NCBI GenBank assembly: GCA_025200525.1
Contig: CM045763.1
Location: 88,626,131-88,690,130 of the forward strand
Source: Camellia lanceoleosa
Taxonomy: Eukaryota; Streptophyta; Magnoliopsida; Ericales; Theaceae
DNA: 64,000 nucleotides
Direction of reading: 5' to 3'
Part shown: in pieces, positions 46,150-60,138 of the stretch
Numbering within the stretch: position 1 is the stretch's first letter
Layout of the letters: the number at the start of each line of letters is the position of its first letter
Notes under the pieces: generated by a model
Told to the model about the DNA's origin: nothing
The model's database searches: none
What the model saw: only the letters and a program-made list of their open reading frames with translations
Translations under genes and position numbers: made by a program

Positions 46150-48239
46150 GAGCTAAATTTATAACTATTTATGTACAGAATATCAATGTGCAGCTATGAT
46201 AAACATGCATTACCCCTACATTATTTCTACTACCAACTCCTTACTACTACTACTATTATTACTATCCACAACGACTCTGCCTTTACTACCATCTACCCTT
46301 TATTTGCCTTGCTATAGCATACACCACTAATCATCACCGTGCATTCTTTTACTTTTTTCTGCTTCCCCACCCCACCATCACAGCTACTATCTCCTTCACT
46401 TGGTGACATACAATTAAACATGGTCCTGCGACTCGGCGAAGGCTTAAGGGGACTGCAAAGAAGCATTTACTTTTAGGCCTCAGAGGTATAACAAAAGGCC
46501 TCATTTTGGATTGAGAAGTAAAACTTCAAAACCAAAAAGAATAAGAGATGTCAATAGTTCTTCCAAACTAAAATAAAGATTATCAGAATTTTCCTATCAG
46601 CACTTCTACACTCATAACAAACAACATTCATATGCATGTAATTAGGTATAAAAAATTAGTGATTTAGTAGAGATTCTTATCATTTTGTGTACCGATAAAG
46701 AGTCTATTTCTCACTCTCTCACACTCATAAATTCAGGAAAATAAAATTTGGATCAAAAATTAAATATTCTTATAAATAATTTCATTCATCTAGATAATTA
46801 ATTTCACTAAATTTAACTTGTCAGGAAAAAATTAATTTTTTTCATACACTTGACATTTTAACTAAAACTAAAATTTATTGACAAAAACATATGAAACTTG
46901 TATTTGCTTTCATCTCTATTAAGTCTATTTCAATATATTCTTAGCCCTAAGAAGAATAAAAAAACAAAAAATAACCTTACTTTAATTTTTTTTGCCCTTG
47001 AGGGCACATAGTGATTGAGAGTTGAGGTCTGATTGGAACCACCAGCCACTATTGTCGCCACCACACTAAACTGCATGACCATCACAATATAAAGTTTAGA
47101 AGGAAAAAATTTAAAAAATAATAAATTTGAAATTTTATCTTGCATGTGTTTAAATAATTTTTAATCAATAGCTTAAAATTTTTTATCAAATATTTTTTAC
47201 AAAATAAAATTTTAACTTAAAATTTAATCTTATAATTTTAATACATTTAATTTTTCAATAAAATCTAAGTGAAACAATAATATCACTCCTATGTGATATT
47301 ATTGATCATAAAATTTATAAAAAGTAAGATGAGAGTTCTATATTTAATCCTAATTATATTGTAATTCTTATTCACAAAATGAAATTGTTCATTAAAGGTA
47401 ACACCCTAATACACTATCATATATCAATATTTACTCCAAAATTGAGGTATACATGTAACACTTTCTTAAAGTGTTGCATTGTAATTTTCCCCATATCTAA
47501 TTGTTATATATTGTCACCCAGAAAAATGCATTTCTTTGTTGTGTGATGTTATATTATGTGACAGAACCTAATCAGGGACATGAACAATCATTTGAGAGAC
47601 AGAGAGAGATGGAGTGCTCTAATGATAGTTTCAACATTAACCAGCTCAAAACAAGCAGTGGAATGAATTCAATTCCATGTCATTCAACGTCTACTCATAA
47701 AGATCATATACACTTTTTACACTCCTTCGGGTTTTCATCTTATAGCATCTTCAATATTGAGTAAATTTTTTATTAGAATTTAAGTAAATATTTGATAAAA
47801 AAAATTGATTGCTTTATTTTACTCTAATACTAAAATTACAATTTCATTTCATATTTTCGGTTCGAGGATGTCGGGCATGTAATACTAGATAGTCGTCAAA
47901 CATAAGATAAAAAGACTATCAAAGAAGTTACTCTTAGGTGGGCATTGGGAGGATGTGGTCAATGGTAAATTTGATAAAATAAAAAGATCCTTCATTTGAT
48001 GAAAATTTGAGTTCTCATCCCTCATTTGATATGAGTTTGATGAAAAGAATTAAAGTTAAACTGTTATAATTTTTTATCATGTTTACATTTAAGAAAATGG
48101 ATTTATAACTCGAATCCTCGCTTCCCAGCATTCTCCCGATTGCCCAACGGCGTCGTTTTGGACAATTTTTTTCCTCCTTATACGGTTTGAGCAAGGGGAG
48201 AGGGGAAGAAGAGGAGAGAAGAAAGGAAGAAAGAAGGAA
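46150..48239. other. Intergenic DNA up to the assembly gap
   Basis: No gene recognised. The open frame 47501-47764 (87 codons) has no known domain. Near the gap at 48110-48165 the sequence becomes GC-richer with ACGGCGTCGTTTTGG and then ends in a (GA/GGAA)-rich run at the contig edge, a common place for an assembly to stop. Confidence 0.45.
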
Positions 48240-48339
48240 NNNNNNNNNNNNNNNNNNNNNNNNNNNNNNNNNNNNNNNNNNNNNNNNNNNNNNNNNNNNN
48301 NNNNNNNNNNNNNNNNNNNNNNNNNNNNNNNNNNNNNNN
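48240..48339. other. Assembly gap of exactly 100 N
   Basis: One hundred consecutive N, the conventional placeholder for a gap of unknown size between two contigs joined in a scaffold. The true distance and even the adjacency of the two sides are not established by sequence. Confidence 0.99.
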
Positions 48340-48456
48340 AAAACTCTTAATAGAGATTAATAATTTGAAGATATGTATTTAAAAACAAATTACATTTAGA
48401 CCAATAATACTACGACACATCATTATAGCAATATAAAATACTTGATCCGACCTAAT

Positions 48457-51400
48457 TGTGTGAGAATTTCCACCACACCGCTAACTCAAGATTCACCGAG
48501 AGTATCAAGGTAATAGATGGCACTTGGTCAATTCGCAATGTAGCATATATAGAAGAATCCCACGGTTCACCACCCGGGGTACTCACCATCAAGTCAAGAC
48601 TAATATCTCTCAAAGATAAATCAACTATTCAACCTACAAGCTGAGTATCAAAGCATACCTTAGACCTACGGGGTGCTCTCTTTTATAGAAGCTAATACAA
48701 ACTTAGTCCCACAGTGAGTCTCTGCCCTAATGGACTTAGGATTATCACATCTCGACTCCTAAAGGATTAGGATAAACTCTCTAAGAGTCTTATCTTTACC
48801 CAAAGCTGGAAGTCTTCTCCCAATCTAGGACTCTTGTCCATATCCGAAGGTTGAGTTCCTCTTCATTCTAGAGACTCTTGTCCCTGTATCCGATTTATCT
48901 ACCTTGGATTCCGATATATCTTCTGAGGTAACCTTCACGGTAAATCCGAGAGATGACCTCGGCATAACGGTGACCAAAGACAGCGTGGCACCTCATTTTC
49001 GACATGGTCGGGCGTCCACCTTGCCGTATGTGTTGGTACTTTCGTAAAATATATATCCCCACAATCGCTGCCCTCAGTTCTATTACCTCAAGATTCTCGA
49101 ATTGATGGAACCTATACTGCTCGGCTCATCTTTATGCGTTCATTCGCCTTTTCCGTCCGAGATCAAACTGCTTGACCTCAAAAGTTCCACCGGACTTTAC
49201 TATCCACTTCAGCTAAGTATCAAGCTTCATGTTTTCAAGCTATTCGGAGATCATACCTCCCACCGAGATTTTCTCTCGTTTTCCATTAATTCATAAATAA
49301 GCTCCAAGAGCTTTGCATCCGCTTTATTCACATTTTTGGTGGGCTCTCGATTTCCAAATCATCTATTTGACTTTGGCGATCTTCATATTGGTGTTCACTT
49401 ATCTTGGTAGATCATAAACTCTTTTATTAAGCTCAATCTTTCATAACTCTTCTCAATCCGTGCCATTTGCCCTCTGCTTGTCTTCTATTTTTCGCCCTGC
49501 TTTTCAAGTTTTTGAAATTTTTAAATGGGTTCAAACTGCAATCGCTTTTGTCATATCTCTTTTCTGTTGCTAGCATTGTGTCTAGGTCATTACTTTCTTG
49601 TTTCTTCATATACTTATTTAGCTTACCGGCCTATACACTTGGCTTTATCTTTAAACTTCGGCCTTCTTGACTGATTTTGCTTTTTCATTCAACTTCCTCT
49701 GCCTTTTCTCTTTCTTAGCTCTTTGCTTAAATCATTATTGTTCCAAGCTTTCAAGCTTCTGAATCGCCTTCGCTTTCTCTCCTATGAAGCTTTTACGTCT
49801 TTTTGTCATTGTCTTCGATTTTGCAATTCTCATTTCGACTTCCTTCTTTCGATAAGCCAACGTTCTCCGGTTTTATTACTTGTTGCTTTCTAAGAAGCTC
49901 GCTTCATTGTTAACCACCATTGCTGCTTTTACCGTTGTTTCCAAATCATCTTCTTGAATACACAATCGCTCACATATCCGCTGATTTAACGTTCTTGGCT
50001 TGACACACCTATGCAATCTTTTTGTCTTAATTTCTTGATAGCTTCATCACCATTTTTGATTTTCGAATTATATTTCTTGTTTATATTTTCTGTGTCTTTT
50101 TTTAGATTTTTGCTTTCAATCCTTTCCTTCAAAACTCCGAGGTGCTAATCGCCGAGAAGAGCTTTGATCAAACTCTTTAGGAGATTGATGCTGAGCTCGT
50201 GGCTGAGAAGGCTGTTAAGAAGTTCTTTCCAACTGTCTTCTGGGGATGAGACGCAACCTGCCGCCGATGCCAAGTAGTTTGCTTCCTTCTTGAAATTGAT
50301 GCCGAGGTAACGGTAGAGAAGCTCCTCCAACTGACTGCTGAGGTTGAACCATCGTCGTTCGTCGAAGCAGATCAGTCCAACGTTCTTGCTTTCAAATTCT
50401 TAGTTCTTTAAGGTCTTTATTTTTGTATCTCGCCAACCTTCTCACTCTTAACAAGCTAGTTGGTCATCTCGGATGATCATATCTCTAAACGCTTTCGTTG
50501 TTATCTCTGGCTTATACCAAACTTGTAAATTGTTTCAAATTTCAACAAGTGGTAGACTTCATAATCTTTGGTTAACTCATCTTGTAATTTGCTCAAAATT
50601 TCAACAAGTGTAAACATTCCTTGCTCCTTAATTATCATTCCTTCCCCTCGCATCTTCTCCATGCCCCTAATGTGAACATAAGTTGCACTTAGATCACATT
50701 ATGGAAGTTGGCTTCGCGGTCGTAGTCACAGACTGATGTATTCTTCTTTCACGATGTATTAAAACTTCGTATTTAATTCGCCCCCTTAGACCCTCTTTCT
50801 CTTGGCCTTGCAAACTATCATCGCTTTCTTGAAGCATTTATTCCTTTCACAATTTCGTCACCACTTCGGCGCGCACTTAGTGGTTCGTTTCTAATCAAAC
50901 GACGCTTGACTCAAGCGAATCTTTTGCCGACATTTAACTTTGTGCACTCTTTAACTTGTAAATTCTCTCAAAATTTCAACAAGTGTTAACATCATTCGTT
51001 TTAACTTCGGTTAAACAACATCTCGACTTAACTTCGGTTTAAGCATCATCTCCGCTTAACTTTGTTAAACATCATCCCGCTTAACTTCGGTTAAGCATCA
51101 CCTCATTAACTTCGCTAAACATCATCTCGCTTAACTTTAAGCATCATCTCGCTTAACTTCGGTTAAACGTCATCTCGCTTTTTGAGGTTTTTCCTTTTTG
51201 TCGCTTATACTCTTGTACCTTCTTGTTTTTTAGACAATGTAAGCTCTGATATGGTCGATGTGCCTCATTGTTCTTGAATGTCTAATTTAACTTTCCTTCT
51301 CCTAATGCTTGTGCCTTTGTCTTTTCTTGACCGCTTTTGCATGATTCTATACTTAGAATATTTTATGTGATTTACATAATTCTTCCTTTACCTCGGGTAT

Positions 51401-53187
51401 AATAACGCAAGTTTTACTTCAAAGAAGATACGACCGCAATCTTTTCATAAATTTCAACAAGTATAAAACATATACTTTTCAATGTAAACTTTGCAAACTT
51501 TTCTCAAGTTGCAATAAATAAATAAAGAATTTCACTCTAACCTACTTGTAAATTGCTATAAATTTCAACAAGGACTAACATATACAAGAACTTTTCTCAA
51601 GTTATAACAAGTGTTAAACAGGATTCACTTGTAAATTGCTACAAATTTCAACAAGGGTTTAAACAATATACTTAGCTTTTACACCTCAACTCAGAATTGC
51701 TACAAATTTCAACAGATGATCATATGTTTGGCTTTTAACTTCAACTTGTAAATTGCTATAAATTTCAACAAGTGTTAAGCATCTTTTTGGTTTAGCCAAC
51801 TAGTAGATTGCCATAAGTCTGTAAGTAATAACATCGCTTCACTTCGACTTGTAAATTGCTACAAATTTCAATAAGCTTAAGAGAAACAAGAATCTCGCTT
51901 AACTCCCACTTGTAAATTGCTACAAATTTCAACAAGTGGTAAACTTTGTATCTGTTTGACCAACTTGTAAATTGCTACAAATTTCAACTAGTGGTAAACT
52001 TTGTATCGGTTTGACCAACTTGTAAATTGTTACAAATTTCAAAAAGAGGTAGATTTTGTATCGGTTTGACTAACTTGTAAATTGCTACAAATTTCAACAA
52101 GTGGTAAACTTTGTATCTTTGTCTTCTCTTTTCTCGGACTTAAGCGCCGAGATCTTGTTTGCTGGAATCTTGGATTTGCTCACTCAGGCTGTGCTCTTTT
52201 TCGGGCCTACTCATCTAGGCCGAGATCATGTCTTCTCGGATCCGGGGTCTGGAATCCAGATCTCGCTTCACTCAAAGTTGAGCTCTTCTATACTTGAATG
52301 TTATCTCCTTGGGAGCGCTCATGCCCCTTGTATTTGCATCCCTTCTGGAAGGGTTTTCGTTCCTCCGCAGGCATCTATCCTTTCATATCTGGAGGTCATT
52401 TTCGTTGTAGTATCCGCTTCGATCTGTTGTCTTTGGTGCGTCACCTTCTTGGCAGTTTTCACTCATGACTCTAGTCACGAGTTTCTGTGTTGCGGTCGTC
52501 CCCTTCAACGTCAAGGTCGATAGGTCTCCTACTCCCAGCAGGAGTGTTGTCTTCAATCTGATCCTTCTGTCCGTTATTGGCCATCTATTCTTTTTTCTTT
52601 CCCACAGACGGCGCCAAAATTGTGTGAGTGATTTTCTGACCACACTGCCAACTCAGTATTCAGCTAGAGAGCACTGGCAGAATAGATGGCACTTGGTTGA
52701 CTCAAGAACAAAGAGAAGAATCCCACTGGTTCGCCACCGGGTACTCGACGATCAAGTCAGTACTCAATATCTCTCAAAGATAAATCAACTATTCAACTCA
52801 CAAGCTTGAGTATCAAAAAGCATACCTTAGACCCATGGGGGTACCTCTCTTTTATAGCCAATACAAACCTAGTCCTAATAGGAGCCCCGCCCTAATGGAC
52901 TTAGGATTATCGCTAACTGGGACTCCTGGGATTAGGATAAACTCTCTAAGAGTCTTATCTTTACCCAAACCAAGTTTTCTCCCAATCTAGGACTCTTGTC
53001 TATATCCAAAGTTGAGTTCCTCTTCATTCTAGGACTCTTGTCCCTATCCGCTTATCTTGGATTCCGATATTTTCGAGGTAACCTCGCCCATCCGAGATGA
53101 CCTCAAGACAACGACCAAGACACGTGGCACCTCGCCGACACGCCTACCACCTTACCATATGTTGGTACTCGAAAATATATCCCCACA
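48457..53187 (-). mobile_element. Non-autonomous LTR retroelement, copy B
   Basis: Left LTR 48457-49063 and right LTR 52621-53187, with the same CTAAT duplication (48452-48456 and 53188-53192) and an intact primer site at about 52599-52616. The left LTR is especially scrambled by short indels compared with copy A, and the plus-strand context CTG is often replaced by CCG or TCG. The internal palindromic arrays are present but damaged. Confidence 0.85.
50522..52110. repeat. Palindromic repeat array, copy B
   Basis: Counterpart of 7294-8908. The 30-bp palindromes are mostly intact (last four at about 51909-52102, one reading ATTGTTACAAATTTCAAAAAG). The UUCG hairpin block (about 50997-51180) is disrupted: several units lose GG or C, giving forms such as TTAACTTTGTTAA and TTAACTTCGCTAA. 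Confidence 0.75.
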
Positions 53188-53860
53188 CTAATTGTACTAA
53201 AATAATTTTAAAAAGAATTTAAATTAAAAAATTTATTTTATAATTTAATAAAGAATGCATAATTTAAGGAATGAATATTGATCTCATTTAAATTATAATA
53301 ACATAATTTACAGAAAAATCCAATTTTAAAATTTTATTTTAAAAATATAAAATTAATTTATAGACCAATTATATTGTGACATATATTAACAAAAATTAAA
53401 CAAAATCAAAATTTGTTTTTATAACTTTCAACCTTAACAAGATGATAATATTTGGGTAATCTACCAATTGGTCCTACTTTTTTGAGTTATGACCTATTAA
53501 GTATTGTCTTATATTTTTGTGCACCATTAAGTCTTATTATATTTTTCTTTCTCATTTTTACCTTTGTTTTGTTTTGTTTGTTTGTTTGTTTTTGTTGTTG
53601 TTGTTGTTGTTGTTTTTTTTTGTTAGTTTCTCGTTTTGTTTTTGAACTCTAAATTGCAAACCACGATTTGGCCACCAACCACCACTTCGACAAATTCTAG
53701 TGACCACCTCTAACTTTCATGACTATTATCGACCCCAGAACTACCTCCGATCTCCGACAATATTTTTGTTGGCCATTTTTCACCCCCAACCCGCCTCTAC
53801 CGCAACCACCTACACAAATCTAGTGGTGATGAGAGAAAATGAGGGGAAACAATGAAGAGA

Positions 53861-54603
53861 AGAATGAGACAGATGAGAACCCGTTACTAAAGGATAGTTC
53901 TCATCATTTACGCCGCCATAAGTCAAGACAAAGAATCAAAAGTCAGATTCAATGATAAATTTATTATGCAACAAATCTCAACCAGAGTTGCAATGATAAA
54001 TTTATCACTGTTGAATTTCTCACTATTGAATTTGTCAAAAAATTTACAAATAGCAAACTAAATTTGTGAGAGAGAGGGGCATCACAACATTTTATTACGA
54101 AGCATTGATAAATTTATTTATTTTGTATGTGCTTTGTCATTCCATTGATAAAATACCCACACTTACACCTGCAAATCTATAATCTGATAAATTTATCATT
54201 CATAAATTACTGAGTGATAAATTTATCACTAACTTAAGTAACAAATTTATCAGATCAGTTACACGTTTGTAGAAGATCAACAACACCTTTCAATGCACTA
54301 ATTGATACTTTGCATCCCATACCTGATGGAAGAAGATGATGGCAACGATGATGGCAACGATGATGTCAAGATGGTAGATCAATGATGGAAGATTACGGTG
54401 TTGAAGTTAGCAGATGAATGATGGGGGGTAATGGCAACGAGGGAGAAGAACGGTGATGTTTGGCGAGGGAGGAGGAGAACGACGACGTTGGTTGAGGCGA
54501 GTGTTATTGACAATGATAGATGAAGATAGTGATTGAGTCGAGCGGCATATATGGTGATGGAGGAGGATGATAAGGAGGAGGAGATGGTGTGCCCATGACA
54601 GAA

Positions 54604-54639
<36 letters not shown>

Positions 54640-54680
54640 TGAGAATATGTTTAGGTTTAGGGTAAAATCACTCAATTAAA
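53861..54680. repeat. Dispersed repeat, copy B
   Basis: Counterpart of 10688-11520, including the (GA)n run (about 54608-54635, a few bases longer than in copy A). Few differences. Confidence 0.65.
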
Positions 54681-55214
54681 TGTAATGAGTAAAAATGGAC
54701 AAAGGTTATAATACACACCATTTGTATAATTACCATAAAGGACAATACTGAATATAATAGACATCTTTATTCTTAAACGTTACGTATCTTGTTTGTCAAG
54801 AATCCAAAATCCCTAAAACAAAACCCAAAACCCTTGAAAGAAACAATCAAAAATATGCATATTATTGAAGATTTTGATTGATTGAATGATGAATGCATCC
54901 GCAACACCGATTTGGAACAATGGAGTAAAAGGTTATTTTTTCAAATTTTTTCGCTTTCATGTACTTGGTGAGGGAGTAATTCGTTTGTATTAGTTGGGTT
55001 ATCCAGAGTCGAATATTATTCTTATGTTCGACTATCCATCGTCGTACAAATTGGATTTTTTCGATCTATTATTGTCGAACTTGATTCAATTTTCGATTTT
55101 TATGTGTTGAACACAAACTATCTATTCGGCTATCAATAGTCGAACATATGTGCTTTGTTCGACTTTGTATTTTACAAGTATAATTTTTTTTTTTTGCTTT
55201 TTCCGTAATCGCAT

Positions 55215-58200
55215 TGATAAAATGTAATAATGTTGATCTCGAGTGTCTTATTGACTATACAAGTCAATTTACTACTAATGAGGTACTCATATCGAAAATT
55301 AGTTTTTGTTTTTGTTTTCCGCATGTTTAATCTAACTTTGATTAATTTGATATGTACGTTTTCAAAACCCAAGAAGATTTTCTCAATTGTGTATTGGATG
55401 TTGAAAGATAAATCGGTTTTGTGATTCTCATCAAGACATCGGACTATGGTGGTGGTCTTAGGACACCAAGGATATTTCTTGCCTATGAGAGAAGTGGTCA
55501 ATACAGAGCTCATAAGAAATTAAAAGAAGATGATTCAAACAAAAAAATTGTAAAGATAACGGTACAAAGAAATGCGGTGTCCCTTTGAGTTGAGGGCTCA
55601 GAATTGATGGCTAATGATGATTGGATGGTAGATGTTGCATGTGGAATGCATAACCGCATTCCTACTAAACATTTTGAAGGACATTTATTTGTAGGAGATT
55701 ATCCGAGGAGAAAACATCATTATTAGTGGATATGTCCAAAAGCATGGTCGACAAAAGCGATTTTGGTTACTTTGAAACGAAATGATGCTTTGAATGTAAT
55801 CACTATGAAAACCATTTACAATGTACGCTATAGGAATAATGTTATTGAGAAAGCAGATGCAACAGCTTGTTGGGTGAATTAGAAAAGCATAATTACATTG
55901 AGCGATAGGTGTGACAACAACACGATGATCGCCACAGACTTGTTTTGGGCACATCCTCGTCAGCTTTAGATTTGCTCGCTCATTTCCAAAGATATTGATC
56001 ATGGATCGCACATATAAGACAAATCGATATCGTCTTCCTCTTCTTGAGATAGTTAGTGTGACATCCACTGATATGTCATTTTTCGTAGCCTTTGCATATC
56101 TCTAATTTTAGCGGATTGATAACTACCTTTTGGTGTTAACTACATTGCGGAGTCTCTTTGATGACGCTATATTCTTGAGGTGATTGTCATGACAGGAGCT
56201 TGTTTTGATGAATGCTATTGACAGTGTATTTTCTACATCTCGACATTTATTATGCCGATGGCAAATTAGTAGAAATATACCGGCGAAATGCAAGAAAATG
56301 TTTAAGAGTAAGGAGGAATGAGACAAGTTTATCTCTTTATGGAATTTCTTAATACTCTCCTTAACCGAGCTTGAATACAATGAACACCTTGCTAGGCTAC
56401 TTATGGATTTTGATACATATCCTTAGGGCAAAGGTAATACGGTCACAAAGTTGGTTAAATCCATATAAGGATAAATTTGTTGTCGATAGACAGATAGTTG
56501 TATGCACTTTAGAATGTTACAACCAACAAATAATATATATTTGTCTACCTTACACTATTAGTCATTATGATTTTGATTATTTAAACTTAATTATGTTAAT
56601 TATTTCCATTGTACATGTGGTTGAAAGTGCACATGCAAAACTTAAATGGTAACTTGGTTCTAACCAAGTCAATTTTGAGTGTTCTTGGACCAAGATCCAT
56701 AGTTTGCTTGAGTTGCAAAGATGTTGATATTAAGGCAACGTTTGAGAAGAGTAAAACCATTGTACAACACCAGTTCAAATCATCCCATTTTAGAGAGCAC
56801 CGAGGCAATATCTCCAGAATTGCATTAGATCATGTCTTAACGGAGAGTAAGCAAGCGAATGATGTTGGCATTGATGCTTCAGTATGTGGATGTGTTGTTC
56901 AACGAACACACGGGTTACCTTGTGCCCATGAGATTACGAATTACATCCAACAGAGTCGTCCAATACCACTTGATAGCATTAACCCGCACTAGAGGACTCT
57001 TGAGCTAGTACAAAAGTTAAAGAATGATAAAGTGGAATTGAGTTATGAACCAAAGTTTGATCTTATACTTAAGCGATTCAATGCATCTGATTACACTATG
57101 CAGTTGGAAATTCTATATAAGTTAGGAGAGATTGCAAATCCACAAAGTACTTTTCTTATTAAGGCCTCGTTTGGGAACATGCTATTTTAGTAACTTTTTG
57201 GCTTTTTACGAAAAGATGTGCAGAAAAGTAGAGAGGTGATGTGACTAGTTTTAGTTGACTTTTTGGCTTTTTGGCTAAAACAGCCAGTCCCCAAACGAGG
57301 CCTAAGTCGGATGTAAAGCCCAACCCTCGAGGTAAGGGACATAAGAAGATAGATGTATCTACGCATTGAGACCCATGTGCATTTGAGTTGGTTTAGTCTG
57401 GACATGATAGCCACTCACCTATGGGCACCCAGATCCCCACATAGGATTTTGTCAAAGTATATAAAAAACAGCTTGCCAAAGAGAAGGTATATGTAATTAT
57501 TTTTTACTTACATTTTTGTTGATGATAAATTACGTGTTTTGTTGTTCATGTGTTGATGCCTTCCTTGTTGAATAGGTATATCGGACTCGTACAACTATGG
57601 CTTATTCATATGTTGATGCCCTTCCAGTTGGATTGAAGCCGTACATACGTTTTATCAACGATGTAGATGTCGATGATAATTGTGGGTTTAGGGCCATTGC
57701 TGGCTTGATGGGGCTTACAGAGGCTAAATGGGGTCAAGTCAGGCGTAATCTCCTCCAGGAATTGCACACACACATATACCATTACACTCATCTATATGGT
57801 TCACATGACAGGATTGAAGAGCTGACCCATAATCTATCAAACTTTGAGCCCAATCGAGGGTGTCATCATTAGATGACTATGCCTGGCATGGGTCATCTTA
57901 TTGTATCTTGTTATAATGTGGTATTGTACCACTTATCTGCACAACAATGCCTTACATTCATCCCTTTACGACGCTAATATCACAAGTTCAACGGTGTGAG
58001 ATTGTTATTGGATTTGTTAATGGGAATCATTTTGTCCGTATAGCATTATGATTTGTGTAATACATTTATCATTTTGTATTGCATCGCCTCATACTTAAAG
58101 CTTTGTCAATGTAGGTGTTCATGTTATCGGTCATTCAATTCCATTGATAGCTACCAATTGGTGCAAGTTTCATCATTTTGTGCGGCCGATGGGGTTCAAA
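55215..58200 (+). pseudogene. FAR1/MULE transposase-OTU gene, copy B (broken)
   Basis: Same domain order as copy A. The FAR1/DDE part is shattered by frame-shifting indels that look like sequencing error (for example ACGGTACAAAGAAATGCGGTG for the zinc-binding segment). The SWIM region is better than in copy A: the stop inside CGCVV*RTHG is a Gln codon here, leaving an open frame at 56609-56992 that spans VCGCVVQRTHGLPCAHEI, although a TAG replaces a Trp codon soon after. The start of that frame reads through an out-of-frame segment and an indel, so only its C-terminal two thirds is real transposase. The first OTU part (57597-57872) is identical in protein to copy A. Confidence 0.75.
57163..57302. 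mobile_element. Tourist-like MITE, copy B
   Basis: Counterpart of 14030-14169 with intact GGCCTCGTTTGGG ends and TAA flanks; nearly identical. Confidence 0.85.
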
Positions 58201-60138
58201 CCAAGATTATCATATGTATTGTACATGCATATACCATTTGCAACATTTGTAGTTGAGTGCTCAGCTTTGTTTTAAAAAAAAATAAAATAAAAATAAAGTA
58301 TTGGCAAAAAGAATTTCGACAACGAAATTTTGCAAAAACCTGTTTATCTTATGTTTTGTTGCATCCTTGAATACTAATTGACTAGTTATTGTATTAATGG
58401 TGGGATGGTGGGAAGGTGGAGGTGGTAGGGCTGGTTATGGTGGTTGTAGTAGTGTTCTAGCATTGATAGGACTTCAATTTGAAAAATATTTTTCACCTTT
58501 TAAAAGTAAAATATTTTTTGTCCAAATAAATTTGTTTTTCGTTAATTTTTATTTTTATTTTTTGTATCAAACATCACAAAATGCAAAAAATATAGGATGG
58601 GTAATAAGATTGAAAATAATATTATACCTTTAAAGATTATATAATGCTCAAAATATTATCCTCAAACCAGAAAAAAAAACAAAACAAAACAAAAAAAAAG
58701 ACATAAAACCTTCAAAGCTTTCTATTGAAAAAACCACTACACACAATTGGAAAGATTGCATATATTATAACCAGGAAAAGCAATAAAAACATTAAAAAAA
58801 TCAATTTATATAAAGCCCAAAATACCCAAACCAGGCAAAAGTTCAATTTATATAGCTATAAAATTGCAAATTGCTACATTTCAAATTAGTAAGTCCCCAA
58901 AAGAAAGAAAAAATGAGATTCCAAATCTTTCGCCCAAAAATATTGTCAGCATCTTCCTAGAGCATCTATTTGAAATGCCTACTTGAAATATATGGAGGCC
59001 TTGAGACCCATAAAGATTTAATTAGTTGCACTCCAAATAACTTAGTGCAAAACTTTCATACCCATGTTTTTGGTGAATAAAATAAAATGTCTGTAATGCT
59101 TAATATCTTTAGTTGGATTTGTATCTATACTAATTCTGCTTTTTATTCGAGTAGTTTTTTTTTGTGCTAAATTACCCGAGACATGTGCTTTTTTAACCTA
59201 ATTGTAAATGTTGTACCAATTATATTTGTGCCTTTTGTTTTCTTTCTCTTAGCCTTTGTTTGGCAAGCTACCATAAGTTTTCGATGAGATCTTTAATGCT
59301 ATCCCAAAAAGTTTCGAAAATGGGGGAGGTGCTGTCATAGCACCATGCTGTGACAGCAGAACGACGTCGTTTAATTTATTTAAAATAATAATAATAATAA
59401 TAAACACACAAAGATTGTTCAATTTCATCATAGGAATTGATCTGGCCCACTAACTACTATTCACAACAAAGAAATCAATAAGACAGAAAGAAAAAAAGAA
59501 AATAGACTGTTTGACAGTACAACATTGAATATGTTGTTATTGTTTGATGGTCTAGATCCGAATTACACAAAAGGGTTTGACACTAAGATGTCGAACATGC
59601 TCGACATAAATACACCGGACACAATTATATTGTTCGAAATTCAAGTGTCGAACCACATGTTGTTCAACAGTAATCGACCGTATAGATAGTTGGGGTTCGA
59701 AATTCCAGTGTCGAACGGTTTGAAAATTGAACAAATTCATGGCAATGGAAAAAAGTGCATAAAATCCTAAAATTTAAGCCGAATGAGAACTCACCTACTA
59801 TATCTCCAATGTGGACTTCTTTCCAACTGTGTTGAGCACCACCGATGACGTCTTTGATGAGAAAAAAAAATGTGTTGAGCAATGGGTCTTCCCTGATTTA
59901 AACAGAGAATAAAAGGGGAGATGGAATATCATAGGTGGGTGGGGTGTGTGAGTGAGTGAGGGTAAAGATGGAAGAGTGAGGGTAGATTATAAGTGGGGTG
60001 TGTGAGTAAGGGTAAAGATAGAAGATTGTGGTGTGTTTTGAGTAAAATATTTATTTATCAAATTATTAATGGTAAGCCTTGAGTAATAGTTTGTCTTGAG
60101 ATAAAATATAGTGTGTAATTAGAAACACCCGGAATTAA

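Larger units (their letters stand above)
54985..59730 (+). mobile_element. Decayed Mutator-like element with OTU domain, copy B
   Basis: Same layout as 11840-16600, with GTCGAAC clusters at about 55020-55170 and 59590-59720. Ends unresolved as in copy A. Confidence 0.5.

Noticed and set aside
52101..52523. 140-codon plus-strand frame in copy B
   Set aside because: Same antisense region as 8900-9330 in copy A, with the frame altered by indels; no domain.
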